This document shows, in pieces, positions 7,983-16,491 of a stretch of DNA of 64,000 nucleotides; the first letter of the stretch is position 1; each line of letters begins with the position of its first letter. The stretch covers positions 1-64,000 of the forward strand of contig JAHFCE010000012.1 in the NCBI GenBank assembly GCA_023249675.1. Reading direction: 5' to 3'. Source of the DNA: Elusimicrobiota bacterium (lineage in GTDB: Bacteria; Elusimicrobiota; Elusimicrobia; UBA1565; UBA9628). The notes below the pieces were generated by a model that worked only from the letters and a program-made list of their open reading frames with translations, was not told the DNA's origin and ran no database searches. A program made the position numbers and the translations under genes.

Positions 7983-9247
7983 AGAAGCTTTTCGCCCGCG
8001 CCCGACGTTCGCTCGTCGGCGGCGTCAACTCGCCGGTGCGCGCCTTCAAGTCGGTCGGCGGCACGCCGCTGTTCGTGCGCTCCGGCGCCGGCGCGCGGAT
8101 CCGCGGGGCCGACGGGCGCTCGTACGTGGATTTCTGCCTCTCCTGGGGCCCGCTGATGTTCGGCCACGCTCGCCGCGAGATCGTCGCGGCGGCCCGGGCC
8201 GCGCTCGCGCGCGGCTCGACCTTCGGCGTCGCGACCGAGGCGGAGGTCGTCCTCGCCGAGAAGATCAAGGGGGCCTTGCCTTCCATCGAGCTTCTGCGCA
8301 TGACGAGCTCCGGCACCGAGGCGGCAATGAGCGCGGCCCGCGCGGCCCGCGCGTTTACGGGGCGCGATCTGATCGTCAAGTTCGCGGGCTGCTACCACGG
8401 ACATGTGGACAGCCTGCTCGTGGCCGCCGGCTCGGGGGCCACGACGTTGGGCATTCCCGACTCCGCGGGCGTGCCCAAGGCCATGGCGGCGACGACGATA
8501 GTGGTTCCGTTCAACGATCTAACGGCGGTCGAGAACGCGTTCAAGAAGCATAAGGGAAAGATCGCAGCACTCTTCGTTGAGCCCATCCCCGCGAACATGG
8601 GCGTGGTCTTCCCGGCCAAAGGTTTTCTGGAAGGATTGCGGCGGATCACGAAGCGGAAAAAGGCATTGCTCGTGTTCGACGAGGTGATCACGGGCTTTCG
8701 CGTCTGCTACGGTGGCGTCCAGACTTTATACGGCATCAAACCCGATCTCACGGTCCTTGGCAAGATCGTCGGCGGCGGGCTGCCCCTGGCCGCCTACGGC
8801 GGCCGCCGGGACGTCATGTCGATGATCGCCCCCGAGGGCCCGGCCTACCAGGCCGGCACGTTGTCGGGAAATCCCGTCGCCGTCGCGGCGGGCACGGCGA
8901 TGCTCGATCTGCTCAAGCGGGAGAATCCGTATCCGCGCCTGGAGCGGCTTGCGGAGTATTACTGCGCGGGCCTGCGGGGCGCGGCGATTGCGGCGGGGGT
9001 GCCCCTGCGCATTCAGTCGTTCGGTTCGATGTTCACGCCATTCTTCCTCGAGAATGCGGTGACCGACTATGTCTCGGCCATGAAGGCCGACAAGGCCGCG
9101 TACGGGCGCTTCTTCCACGGGATGCTCAAGCGCGGCGTCTATTTGCCGCCGGCGCAGTGGGAGGCGGCCTTCGTCTCCGCTGCGCACACCGAACGCGACC
9201 TCGATTTCGCGCTGTCGGCGGCGGCGCAGGCCCTGAAAGCCGTCTAG
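7970..9247 (+). CDS. hemL: Glutamate-1-semialdehyde 2,1-aminomutase
   Basis: A PLP enzyme that converts glutamate-1-semialdehyde to 5-aminolevulinate, the substrate of the HemB encoded just upstream. The protein has 425 residues, a normal length. The N-terminal [15 protein letters not shown] block is diagnostic. The PLP-binding Lys265 lies in [16 protein letters not shown], and the substrate-side [10 protein letters not shown] motif is present. The ATG at 7970 lies inside the end of hemB; longer frames upstream only shadow hemB. The gene ends 11 bases from the convergent Bax-inhibitor-like gene, with no obvious terminator between them. Confidence 0.97.
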   Translation: MARLEKLFARARRSLVGGVNSPVRAFKSVGGTPLFVRSGAGARIRGADGRSYVDFCLSWGPLMFGHARREIVAAARAALARGSTFGVATEAEVVLAEKIKGALPSIELLRMTSSGTEAAMSAARAARAFTGRDLIVKFAGCYHGHVDSLLVAAGSGATTLGIPDSAGVPKAMAATTIVVPFNDLTAVENAFKKHKGKIAALFVEPIPANMGVVFPAKGFLEGLRRITKRKKALLVFDEVITGFRVCYGGVQTLYGIKPDLTVLGKIVGGGLPLAAYGGRRDVMSMIAPEGPAYQAGTLSGNPVAVAAGTAMLDLLKRENPYPRLERLAEYYCAGLRGAAIAAGVPLRIQSFGSMFTPFFLENAVTDYVSAMKADKAAYGRFFHGMLKRGVYLPPAQWEAAFVSAAHTERDLDFALSAAAQALKAV

Positions 9248-9258
9248 GCTGAGCCGAT

Positions 9259-9960
9259 TTAGTCCCGGCGTCGGCCGGTCGCGCGCAGCAGGCTCAGGAA
9301 CAGGTTGATGAAGTCGAGGTACAAGGTCAGCGCGCCCGAGATCGCTTCCTTGGAATCCTCATCGGTTCCCGCATTGCCGAGGATGTTCATCGCCTTGATC
9401 TTCTGCGTGTCGTAGGCGGTGAGGCCGACGAAGATCAGGACGCCGAGATAGGAGACGGCCCATTCGACCGCCGGGCTCTGCACCCACCAGTTGACGACCG
9501 AGGCGAGGATGATCCCGAGCAGGCCCATCATGCAGAAGTTGCCCATCGAGGTCAGGTCGGTCTTCGTCGCGTAGCCGTAGGCGCTCATCGCTCCGAATAG
9601 GCCGGCGGTGATGAAGAAGGTCGTCGCGATCGAGCCGCGGGTGTAAATGAGGAATATCACCGACAAAGTGACGCCGCTGAGAGCGGAATAGAAGAGGAAG
9701 GCGAAGCGCGCGGTTCCGACCTCCATCGTCTTGACCCAACCGGAGAGGAAGACCACGAGTCCCAGTTCCGCGATCATGAGGCCGTAGAAGAGGATCTTGG
9801 TCTGGACCAAGGCCATGATCATGCGCGGGTCGGAGGCCATGTACAGCGCGCAGGCGCCGGTCACCACGAGGCCCAGGCTCATCCAGGCGTAGACTTTCTG
9901 TATGAAGGAACGGGATTCGATCTCGGCGGCGGACATCAGGCCCGGGGGAGAGTAGCTCAT
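9259..9960 (-). CDS. Bax inhibitor-1 / YccA family membrane protein
   Basis: A 233-residue, seven-helix inner-membrane protein of the BI-1 (TMBIM) family, whose bacterial members interact with FtsH or act as pH-sensitive leaks. Helices start near residues 25, 53, 82, 108, 138, 163 and 212. The family signature AYDTQKIK and the C-terminal LTLYLDFINLFLSLLR are both present. The ATG at 9960 sits 6 bases after a TACACT -10 box, which fixes this start over longer frames. It is a single-gene unit. The substrate or partner cannot be read from the sequence. Confidence 0.92.
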   Translation of the reverse strand: MSYSPPGLMSAAEIESRSFIQKVYAWMSLGLVVTGACALYMASDPRMIMALVQTKILFYGLMIAELGLVVFLSGWVKTMEVGTARFAFLFYSALSGVTLSVIFLIYTRGSIATTFFITAGLFGAMSAYGYATKTDLTSMGNFCMMGLLGIILASVVNWWVQSPAVEWAVSYLGVLIFVGLTAYDTQKIKAMNILGNAGTDEDSKEAISGALTLYLDFINLFLSLLRATGRRRD

Positions 9961-9966
9961 GGGAAC

Positions 9967-9996
9967 AGTGTAGGACCTAGGCCCCGCGCTCGTCAA
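9967..9996 (-). promoter_or_regulatory. Leaderless-type promoter of the BI-1 gene
   Basis: On the minus strand TTGACG (9996-9991), an 18-base spacer and TACACT (9972-9967) are followed by 6 bases and the ATG at 9960. Transcription would start at the start codon. Confidence 0.7.
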
Positions 9997-10013
9997 GCGG
10001 GCGGCGGCCGCGG

Positions 10014-11432
10014 TTAGCCCTGCATTCCGCTGATCGTCAACTTCGTGATGACGAAAATCTTCGTGTGCGCTTTCGGCGATCCTTCCAAATGTCCGTCTAC
10101 GGTAACGATCACGAGAGCCCCTCCGTTGCGCGATTGATCCAGGATGGCCTGAATTGCTTTCGTCGCCGCGCGGACAGGATGAAGGTAGGAGCCGCGGTCG
10201 AGGCTGATCCTCCACGCGCTTCCATCAAACCGCATGCTGGTGGTGAAATCCTTCTTTCCCGCGGCCGGAGCGGCGGCCGCTCGGTGCCCCCGACTGCGAT
10301 CCCAGGAGACATCGGTGTACCGGCCGCGGCGGGGCTCGCCACGCTGCACGATCCCGCCGCCGTGCCGGAGGACGGCGGTGACGACGTCCTTGATCGCGCT
10401 GACCGGAATGGCGAAGCCGATGCCGATGTTGCCGCCGCTCACGCTGACGATCTGGGCGTTCATGCCGATCAGCCGAGCGTTGCGGTCGAGGAGCGGACCG
10501 CCCGAGTTGCCGGGGTTGATCGGAGCGGAGTGCTGGATGGCGCCCGCCATCTCCCGGCCGTTGAGGCCTGCGATGGTGCGATCGAGCGCCGAGATGATGC
10601 CGGTCGTGAACGTCCCGGGCAGACCGAGGGGGCTGCCGATCGCGAACACGCGATGGCCGACCTGAAGATCATCGGAGCTGCCGAGACGGATCGGCTTTAA
10701 GGTGCGGGCGGTCTCGGGATCGACTTGCAGGATGGCGATGTCGTACTGCGGGTCGCCGCCGATGAGCTTGGCCTCGACCTTGCGGCCGTCGTGGAGGGTA
10801 ATCAGGAAGGCCGCGCCATCCTGCGCCACATGGAAGTTCGTGACGATGTGGCCTTCCTTGTCCCAGACATAGCCCGAGCCCGTGCCGGCGGGGGCGACGC
10901 CCTCGCGCACGTCGCCGAACCGATCCCTTCCTCGGACGAGTTGCATATTCGTGATCTCGACGGTCGACGGCGCGCCCTCGTTGTAGACCCGGGCATTGAC
11001 CTCTTCTTCGGCCGAAGGGGCAGCGTCGACCGCGTTGGAGGCTTTGATCATTCGCCCGCCGTTCATCAACTCGCCGATGTTGGCCGCGTTATAATGGGAA
11101 GCGCCCATGCCTGCACGGGGGGCGGCGATTTTCTCGATCAGGGAGGCGACGTCCGCCTGCAATGCGCCGACCGCGGCGGCGGCGCCGTTGTGCGCGACCG
11201 GGACGCCTGCGGGGTTCCCAATGAGAGAGGGCCGGAGCGTTGCCTCGAGGGACGGGGCGGCGATTGCGCTCGCGGTGAGCGCGGGAATCCCGCCCATCAG
11301 GCCCGTTGGGAGCGTCGGTATCGCGAGCGCCGCGGCGCCGATGACCTGCGCTTGCGCGCTCACGCCAAGAGCGAGCGCCACAGACGCGGCGACAATTGTT
11401 CGAGAGGCGATTTTGATCGGGGCAATTCTCAT
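10014..11432 (-). CDS. Secreted trypsin-like serine protease (HtrA/DegP-type) without PDZ domain
   Basis: A 472-residue exported protease, probably acting in protein quality control outside the cytoplasm. A signal peptide (1 to about 28) is followed by an Ala/Pro-rich spacer to about 150. The S1C protease domain (about 155-355) has the complete triad: His201 in VTNFHVAQ, Asp231 in YDIAILQ and Ser310 in GNSGGPL. Classical HtrA proteins then carry one or two PDZ domains. Here the last 115 residues are a basic linker and a small beta-rich domain I do not recognise (ending KIFVITKLTISGMQG). Translation is supported by GGAGG upstream of the ATG. A 12-bp palindrome lies in the promoter region. Confidence 0.9.
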   Translation of the reverse strand: MRIAPIKIASRTIVAASVALALGVSAQAQVIGAAALAIPTLPTGLMGGIPALTASAIAAPSLEATLRPSLIGNPAGVPVAHNGAAAAVGALQADVASLIEKIAAPRAGMGASHYNAANIGELMNGGRMIKASNAVDAAPSAEEEVNARVYNEGAPSTVEITNMQLVRGRDRFGDVREGVAPAGTGSGYVWDKEGHIVTNFHVAQDGAAFLITLHDGRKVEAKLIGGDPQYDIAILQVDPETARTLKPIRLGSSDDLQVGHRVFAIGSPLGLPGTFTTGIISALDRTIAGLNGREMAGAIQHSAPINPGNSGGPLLDRNARLIGMNAQIVSVSGGNIGIGFAIPVSAIKDVVTAVLRHGGGIVQRGEPRRGRYTDVSWDRSRGHRAAAAPAAGKKDFTTSMRFDGSAWRISLDRGSYLHPVRAATKAIQAILDQSRNGGALVIVTVDGHLEGSPKAHTKIFVITKLTISGMQG

Positions 11433-11559
11433 AAATTGACGTCCTCCGGTGCTGTGCGCACAGTCTATATTTCAGGTCCTGTGCCCTTGGGGGTCCTTTG
11501 GGTACAAATTCGCCGACAAACGGCCCACCCTTTTTTTGGCCTAAAGGCCCGGCCCGCTC
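11433..11559 (-). promoter_or_regulatory. Protease upstream region with 12-bp palindrome
   Basis: On the minus strand a TATAGA-like -10 (11470-11465) is followed immediately by the perfect palindrome CTGTGCGCACAG (11463-11452) and a GGAGG ribosome site before the ATG at 11432. The palindrome would overlap the transcription start and is a candidate operator. No rho-independent terminator for argS is evident in the rest. Confidence 0.4.
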
Positions 11560-13212
11560 CTACATCTGCTCGGGCGCGCGAACGCCCAGGAGGCCCAGAC
11601 CCTCCCGGATGGCGTCGCGCACGCCCGCGATGAGCAGCAGGCGAGCCTTTCCCTGTTCCGGGTCGTCCGAGGAGACGACGGGGCATTTCTCGTAGAACGG
11701 GTGGAACAGACCGGCCAGTTCCATCAGGTAGTTCGCGAGCGGGTGCGGGGAGAGCAGGCGCTCGCAGTCGAGGAGAACCTCGGGCAGCCAGGCGAGCTTG
11801 TTGAGTAGGGCGCGCTCCTCCGGCGCGGTCAGGTAGCGCGCGTTCGGCATCGGCATCGAAGCGCCGGGCGCGTGCAGGCCCGTTTCCGCGGCCTTGCGGA
11901 AGATCGAGCAAATGCGCGCGTGCACGTACTGCACGTAGAACACCGGGTTTTCGCTCGACTGCTTCTTGGCGAGTTCGAGATCGAAGTTCAGGTGGCTGTC
12001 GGGCGTGCGCAGGGCGAAGAAGAAGCGGCAGGCGTCCTTGCCGACCTCGTCGATGAGCTCGCGCAGCGGAATGAAGGTGCCCGCGCGCTTGGACATCTTG
12101 ACCGCCTCTTGGCCGCGGTAGAGGTGGATCAGCTGGTGCACGATCGCGTGGTAGCTCTTGGGGTCTTGGCCGAGCGCTCCGATCGCGGCCTTCATGCGCG
12201 GGACATAGCCGTGGTGGTCGGCGCCGAAGACGTCGATGAGGCGCGTGAAGCCCCGGTCGTACTTGTCCTTGTGGTAGGCGATGTCGGGCAGGAAGTAGGT
12301 CGGCTTGCCGTCGCGCTTGACCAGCACGCGGTCCTTGTCGTCGGTCGAGCCCTCGGCGTTGAGAGTGCCCAGCCACACGGCGTCGTCCTTCTCGAAGACC
12401 ATGCCGCGGCTTTTTAGATATTCGAGCGTCTGAGGCACCGCGCCTGAGGCGAACAGCTCGCTTTCCAGGTACCAGCGGTCGAAATGCGCGTCGAAGGCCT
12501 TCATGTCGTCGCGGTGGGAGGCGAGCAGCGCGTCCATCGCGTAGCGGCCCCATTGGACGGCGTCCCAGTCCGCGGCGCCGGCGGGGGCCGCGGCTGCGAG
12601 GTCGATCAAGTACTCGCCTTGGTAGCCTTTTTCGGGAACTTTCGCGTCGCGGCCTCTGGACTGGAGGTAGCGCGCTTTGATCGACTCTCCCAGCAGCTCG
12701 ACGCGTCCGCCCGCGTCGTTGACATAATACTCGGCCGCCGCCTGGCGGCCGAGCCGTTTCATAATCCGTACGAGGGAATCTCCGAGAGTCGCTCCTCGTC
12801 CCGAGGCCATGTGGAGCGGCCCGGTCGGATTCGCGGAGACGAACTCGACCAAAACTTTTGTTTTGGGCCCGCCCTCGTCTTCGCCATAGGCCTTTGGAGC
12901 GAGCGTGATGGCTTTGAGATTGGCGCACAACGCCGTCTGCTTGATCATGATGTTGACGAAACCGGGGGGCGCGGCCTGGGCGCTCTCGACCTCGTGGACC
13001 TTGGACAGATGTTCGGCGAGGGACCTAGCCAGCTCAAGGGGATTCTTCTTCGCTCCTTTCGCCGCGGCCAACGGCCACGGCAAAGAGAGGTCGGCTTTCA
13101 CGTGCGCGGGCGGCGCGTTGACTTCGAGTGTCTCGGGCAGGGGGATGCCGGCAGCGTCGGCCCATTTGCGGGCTTCGTAGGCGAGCTTCTTGCGCAGGGC
13201 GGCGACGATCAT
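11560..13212 (-). CDS. argS: Arginyl-tRNA synthetase
   Basis: Charges tRNA-Arg. The 550-residue class I synthetase has an N-terminal additional domain, then NPTGPLHMASGRGA, the position of the HIGH motif. Here it reads HMAS, so the first His (134) is kept but the second is replaced by Ser137. KMSKRAG follows in the middle of the protein, and the C-terminus is an alpha-helical anticodon-binding domain ending LLGVRAPEQM. The start ATG at 13212 gives the expected N-terminus; the frame extends further upstream without homology. It lies 31 bases downstream of rsfS in the same operon direction. Confidence 0.95.
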   Translation of the reverse strand: MIVAALRKKLAYEARKWADAAGIPLPETLEVNAPPAHVKADLSLPWPLAAAKGAKKNPLELARSLAEHLSKVHEVESAQAAPPGFVNIMIKQTALCANLKAITLAPKAYGEDEGGPKTKVLVEFVSANPTGPLHMASGRGATLGDSLVRIMKRLGRQAAAEYYVNDAGGRVELLGESIKARYLQSRGRDAKVPEKGYQGEYLIDLAAAAPAGAADWDAVQWGRYAMDALLASHRDDMKAFDAHFDRWYLESELFASGAVPQTLEYLKSRGMVFEKDDAVWLGTLNAEGSTDDKDRVLVKRDGKPTYFLPDIAYHKDKYDRGFTRLIDVFGADHHGYVPRMKAAIGALGQDPKSYHAIVHQLIHLYRGQEAVKMSKRAGTFIPLRELIDEVGKDACRFFFALRTPDSHLNFDLELAKKQSSENPVFYVQYVHARICSIFRKAAETGLHAPGASMPMPNARYLTAPEERALLNKLAWLPEVLLDCERLLSPHPLANYLMELAGLFHPFYEKCPVVSSDDPEQGKARLLLIAGVRDAIREGLGLLGVRAPEQM

Positions 13213-13243
13213 GCGTCCGTTCCGGTTTGCGCTGGGACCGCGG

Positions 13244-13594
13244 TCAGTTCCGCCACGCCAGTTCCTTGGCGCCGTCATGCAGCCGTTCGAGCGCGTACAG
13301 TTCGCGCGCCTCCTCGACCATCAGGTGGACGATGAGGCCGCCGAAATCAAGCACGCGCCATAGATCGCTTTGCGGACGGTTGCGGTGGTGCACGCGCAGG
13401 CCGGACTTCTCGAGCGCCTCGGCGAGCTTGTCCTCGAGCGACTCGAGATGCGGCCGGGACAGGGCGGTCGCGATGATCATGTAGTCGGACAGGGGGCTCG
13501 TCTTGCGGACGTCGAGCGCGAGAATGTTCGCGGCCTTGTGTTCGTTCATGGCGCGGGCGGCGGAGATGGCGACCGTCTTAAAAGTCTTGAGCAT
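13244..13594 (-). CDS. rsfS: Ribosomal silencing factor RsfS
   Basis: Binds ribosomal protein L14 and blocks subunit joining when nutrients are scarce. The 116-residue protein has the family core: ALDVRKTSPLSDYMIIATALSRPHLESL, then SDLWRVLDFGGLIVHLM and EEARELYALERL. The ATG at 13594 overlaps the end of the upstream cyclic-nucleotide-binding gene by 17 bases. Its neighbour nadD-yqeK is the classical genomic partner of rsfS. Confidence 0.95.
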   Translation of the reverse strand: MLKTFKTVAISAARAMNEHKAANILALDVRKTSPLSDYMIIATALSRPHLESLEDKLAEALEKSGLRVHHRNRPQSDLWRVLDFGGLIVHLMVEEARELYALERLHDGAKELAWRN

Positions 13595-14480
13595 GGATCC
13601 TCGTTCGGAGGCGACGGCGCAGGGCTTCATCGGTGCGGAACTCGAGATTTTCGAGCGCCGAGGCGAGCAGGCGCGCGACGGCGGACAGAGTGCGATCCGT
13701 TTCGGCGCGGCGGCTCTCATTGAGGGCGGCGGCGGCGCGCAGGCGCATGGTCGCCAGCAACTTCGTGGGGGAGCGTAGGATGAGGGCGAATGTCCGATCG
13801 TCCGCCCAGGCCCGTTCGGGCTCCGTCTGAGACGGCAGGGAGGCGGCCTCCGGACCGAAAGTTTCGCGGCCGGCGGCGCCGGCGGGGTCCATCTCATTGT
13901 TGTAAGGATTGTAGGCGAAGGCGCAGGCCGACCAGTCGCCGTCGAGATGAGGCAGGATGCGGCCGAGCGCGCGTTCAAGCAGGGAGACAGGCGTCGTCGC
14001 CGGTTCGACCAGCAGGCTTGAGAGGTCATAGAGCAGGGCAAGTTCCGAGGAGGTGCGTCGCAGGCGGCGCGACTGCACCTGCACAAGTTCAGCGAAGAAC
14101 TGCATGGCCAGGCTCGGGTCCGTGGAAAGCCAGCTCTTGAGGTCGTCGCGCTTGAGACGCAGGAGTTCGACGGATCCGGATGCGTAGGCGCCGGCCGAGC
14201 GCGCGACCGCGTCGAGCAGGGCCATCTCGCCAAAGCAGTCGCCCGCCCCAAGCGAGGCCAGATCCTTTCGGTCGCCGGAGGCCAGAAGCTTGGTTACGCG
14301 CACGCGGCCGGAAAGGACGAAGTAGAGGCCGTCGCCGGTCGTGCCCTCGGCGAATATCTCGGCGGCATCGGCGAACGAGAGCGGCTCCAGGTAGGCGGAC
14401 AGTGCGTTGAGGCGCTCTGCGGGGGATTGGCTGAAGAGTTCGAGCGAGCGGAGCAGCGCGACGCGGTTGGAGGTGGCCAT
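13578..14480 (-). CDS. Cyclic-nucleotide-binding-domain protein with GAF-like C-terminal region
   Basis: A 300-residue putative signalling protein. Residues about 8-125 form a cNMP-binding beta-barrel (FAEGTTGDGLYFVLSGRVRV, then the phosphate-binding-cassette region FGEMALLDAVARSAGA). A helix linker follows, then a second domain (about 150-300) resembling a GAF-type sensor. No helix-turn-helix is visible, so it is not a CRP-type regulator. The start is ATG at 14480, just past the pilT stop; an overlapping GTG at 14486 is an alternative. Lying directly after pilT, it may link a nucleotide signal to type IV pilus retraction, which is inference only. Confidence 0.8.
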   Translation of the reverse strand: MATSNRVALLRSLELFSQSPAERLNALSAYLEPLSFADAAEIFAEGTTGDGLYFVLSGRVRVTKLLASGDRKDLASLGAGDCFGEMALLDAVARSAGAYASGSVELLRLKRDDLKSWLSTDPSLAMQFFAELVQVQSRRLRRTSSELALLYDLSSLLVEPATTPVSLLERALGRILPHLDGDWSACAFAYNPYNNEMDPAGAAGRETFGPEAASLPSQTEPERAWADDRTFALILRSPTKLLATMRLRAAAALNESRRAETDRTLSAVARLLASALENLEFRTDEALRRRLRTRIHAQDF

Positions 14481-14482
14481 GA

Positions 14483-15568
14483 TCACATCAGCGATGCGCC
14501 GCTGCGGCCCGTGATGCCGGCGAGCTGCTTGAAGGTTTCCTGGTTATTGGCGCGCTGGAGGGCTTCCTCGGGGGAGACGATGCCGGTGCGCACGAGCTCG
14601 GCGAGCGACTTGTCCATCGGGATCATGCCGTGCTTCGCCCCGGTGTCGAGCGCGCCGTAGATCATGTGCGTCTTGCCCTCGCGGATCATGTTCGAGATCG
14701 CGGGCGTCATGATCATGATCTCGCGCGCGGCGACGCGGCCCTCGCCGTCTTTTTTTGCCACGAGCTGCTGGCACACGACGGCCGAGAGCACCACGGCGAG
14801 CTGAACGCGGATCTGGGCCTGCTGGTGCGGAGGGAACACGTCGATGATGCGGTCGATCGTCGAGGGCGCGTCCTGCGTGTGCAACGTGCCGAAGCACAGG
14901 TGACCGGTTTCGGCGGCGGTGATCGCGAGCTGGATCGTTTCCAGGTCGCGCAGCTCGCCGATGAGGATGACGTCGGGGTCCTGGCGGAGAGCCGAGCGCA
15001 GGGCGTTGGTGAAGGACTTGGTGTTCTGGCCGACCTCGCGCTGGCGGAAGATGGCCTTCTTCGACTCGTAGACGAATTCGATCGGGTCCTCGATGGTGAG
15101 GATGTTGTCTGAATACTTGTTGTTGATCATTTCCATGACCACGGCGAGCGTCGTGGACTTCCCCGACCCAGTGGGGCGGGTGACGAGCACGAGTCCGCGC
15201 GGCAGGTCGGCGAGGTCGGTGATGGATTTCTGCAGGCGCAGCTGCTCGGCGGTCGGAATCTTGGAGGTGATGACGCGCATGACGGCCTCGACGCCGTTCT
15301 TCTGCAGGAGCACGTTGACGCGAAAGCGCGAAAGGCCCGTCACCGCGAACGAGCAGTCGAGCTCCCAGGTTTCCTCGAACTTGGCGCGCTGCTCTTCGTA
15401 GAGGATCGAGTAGACGAGGCGCTTGGATTCCTCGGCCGTGATCTTGGTGAAGCCCGGGATCTCGGCGATCTCGCCGTTGACGCGCATGAGCGGAGGCTTG
15501 CCGATGACGAGATGGATGTCGCTGGCTCCGGCCTGCACGGCTGTTTTCAGCATGTCGACGAGTTCCAT
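14483..15568 (-). CDS. pilT: Type IV pilus retraction ATPase
   Basis: A hexameric cytoplasmic ATPase that depolymerises type IV pili. The 361-residue protein has the PilT N-terminal PAS-like domain (SDIHLVIGKPPLMRVNGEI), Walker A at 131-139 (RPTGSGKST), an Asp box and Walker B (DPDVILIGELRDLETI). It also has the PilT-specific SNMIREGKTHMI motif (AIRNLIRE-like). It lies between a LytR_C-domain gene and a cyclic-nucleotide-binding gene. No other pilus gene is in the window. Confidence 0.95.
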   Translation of the reverse strand: MELVDMLKTAVQAGASDIHLVIGKPPLMRVNGEIAEIPGFTKITAEESKRLVYSILYEEQRAKFEETWELDCSFAVTGLSRFRVNVLLQKNGVEAVMRVITSKIPTAEQLRLQKSITDLADLPRGLVLVTRPTGSGKSTTLAVVMEMINNKYSDNILTIEDPIEFVYESKKAIFRQREVGQNTKSFTNALRSALRQDPDVILIGELRDLETIQLAITAAETGHLCFGTLHTQDAPSTIDRIIDVFPPHQQAQIRVQLAVVLSAVVCQQLVAKKDGEGRVAAREIMIMTPAISNMIREGKTHMIYGALDTGAKHGMIPMDKSLAELVRTGIVSPEEALQRANNQETFKQLAGITGRSGASLM

Positions 15569-15576
15569 GGTTTCTC

Positions 15577-16491
15577 CTAAAAACGACAGTCGCCGCCGAG
15601 CTCGACGCTGGCATCCACGCCGCGCAGGGCGTCGATTCGGGTCGTCGTGATCGCCGTCGGACAGCCGAGTGCTACGCGTACGCGTGCGGCGCGATCGAAA
15701 TCGCCGGTCCGGTCGTAAACGACCGTCCGGGAGCGCGGATGCGGGGCCCGCCCCAGCGCCATCACATCCACGCCCCTTGATCTTAGAACTTTCGCCGCCT
15801 GGGTCGCTAGGCCTTGCCTGTCGGTGCCGTTGAGCACCTCGACGACGATCGCCTTTTCGTCGCGGCGCGGCTCAATCTGAGAGGCGAAGGCTCGGGCGAG
15901 GAAGCCGGGAGCGGCGGGGTCATCGGGCAGCAAGGCGGGTTCAAGGTCTTCGAGCGGAGTCCGGCGGAGTTCGCGGGTCAGGAGCAGGGCGTCGGCCGCC
16001 GACCTGTCGCCGCGGGCCAGGCCGGTCAACGCCCGGCGCGCGAGGGCCCACAGCGCGCGCGGCGAGCGTCCGCGCGCCTTGAGGGCGCGCGCGGCGGCGA
16101 CGGCGGGTTCACCGTTCTCTTCAGCAGCCTCAAGCTCGAGGGTCAGATGACCGACGCCCTCCCACTCGATCGGTTCGGGGCAAAGAGCCGAGATTTTTAT
16201 CTGCGCGAGATCTTCAATGGTTTGCGCGGAGGCGAGCGTGCCTCGCAACTTGGTCGTTGCGGGGATGAGGATGAGCACGAGGATACGGCGGACGGGGTTG
16301 TAAATCCCAAGATGGAGGGTGGCGGCGTGGTCGGGAGCATGCACGGACAGCCAGAACGGCCAGGGCTTATTGGCCCTGAGGCGGGAGGCGAAGGGAGACC
16401 TGCGCTCAACGATGGCGACGCTCAGAACGGCGGCGAGAATGAGGAGCGCGAGCCCGCGCTGGATGTTCAGAGCGGAGCGAGGCAATTCCAT
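15577..16491 (-). CDS. LytR C-terminal-domain membrane protein
   Basis: A 304-residue protein with one N-terminal transmembrane helix (about 11-30). A poorly conserved middle region occupies the place of an LCP domain, and a LytR_C domain (about 215-300) begins VVEVLNGTDRQGLATQAAKVL. In related lineages a LytR-type gene sits between yqeK and rsfS, as here. I do not see the conserved arginines and aspartates of active LCP phosphotransferases, so this may be a non-catalytic derivative bound to the cell envelope. It overlaps yqeK by 25 bases upstream. Confidence 0.75.
   Translation of the reverse strand: MELPRSALNIQRGLALLILAAVLSVAIVERRSPFASRLRANKPWPFWLSVHAPDHAATLHLGIYNPVRRILVLILIPATTKLRGTLASAQTIEDLAQIKISALCPEPIEWEGVGHLTLELEAAEENGEPAVAAARALKARGRSPRALWALARRALTGLARGDRSAADALLLTRELRRTPLEDLEPALLPDDPAAPGFLARAFASQIEPRRDEKAIVVEVLNGTDRQGLATQAAKVLRSRGVDVMALGRAPHPRSRTVVYDRTGDFDRAARVRVALGCPTAITTTRIDALRGVDASVELGGDCRF

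Noticed and set aside
11521-11560. A rho-independent terminator after argS (T-run with GGCC repeats)
   Set aside because: The T-run is on the plus strand while argS is on the minus strand, and the stem is only 4 bp.
11465-12928. A 487-codon minus-strand frame overlapping argS in another frame
   Set aside because: Its translation is Arg/Pro-rich with no motifs, while argS motifs occupy the same DNA.
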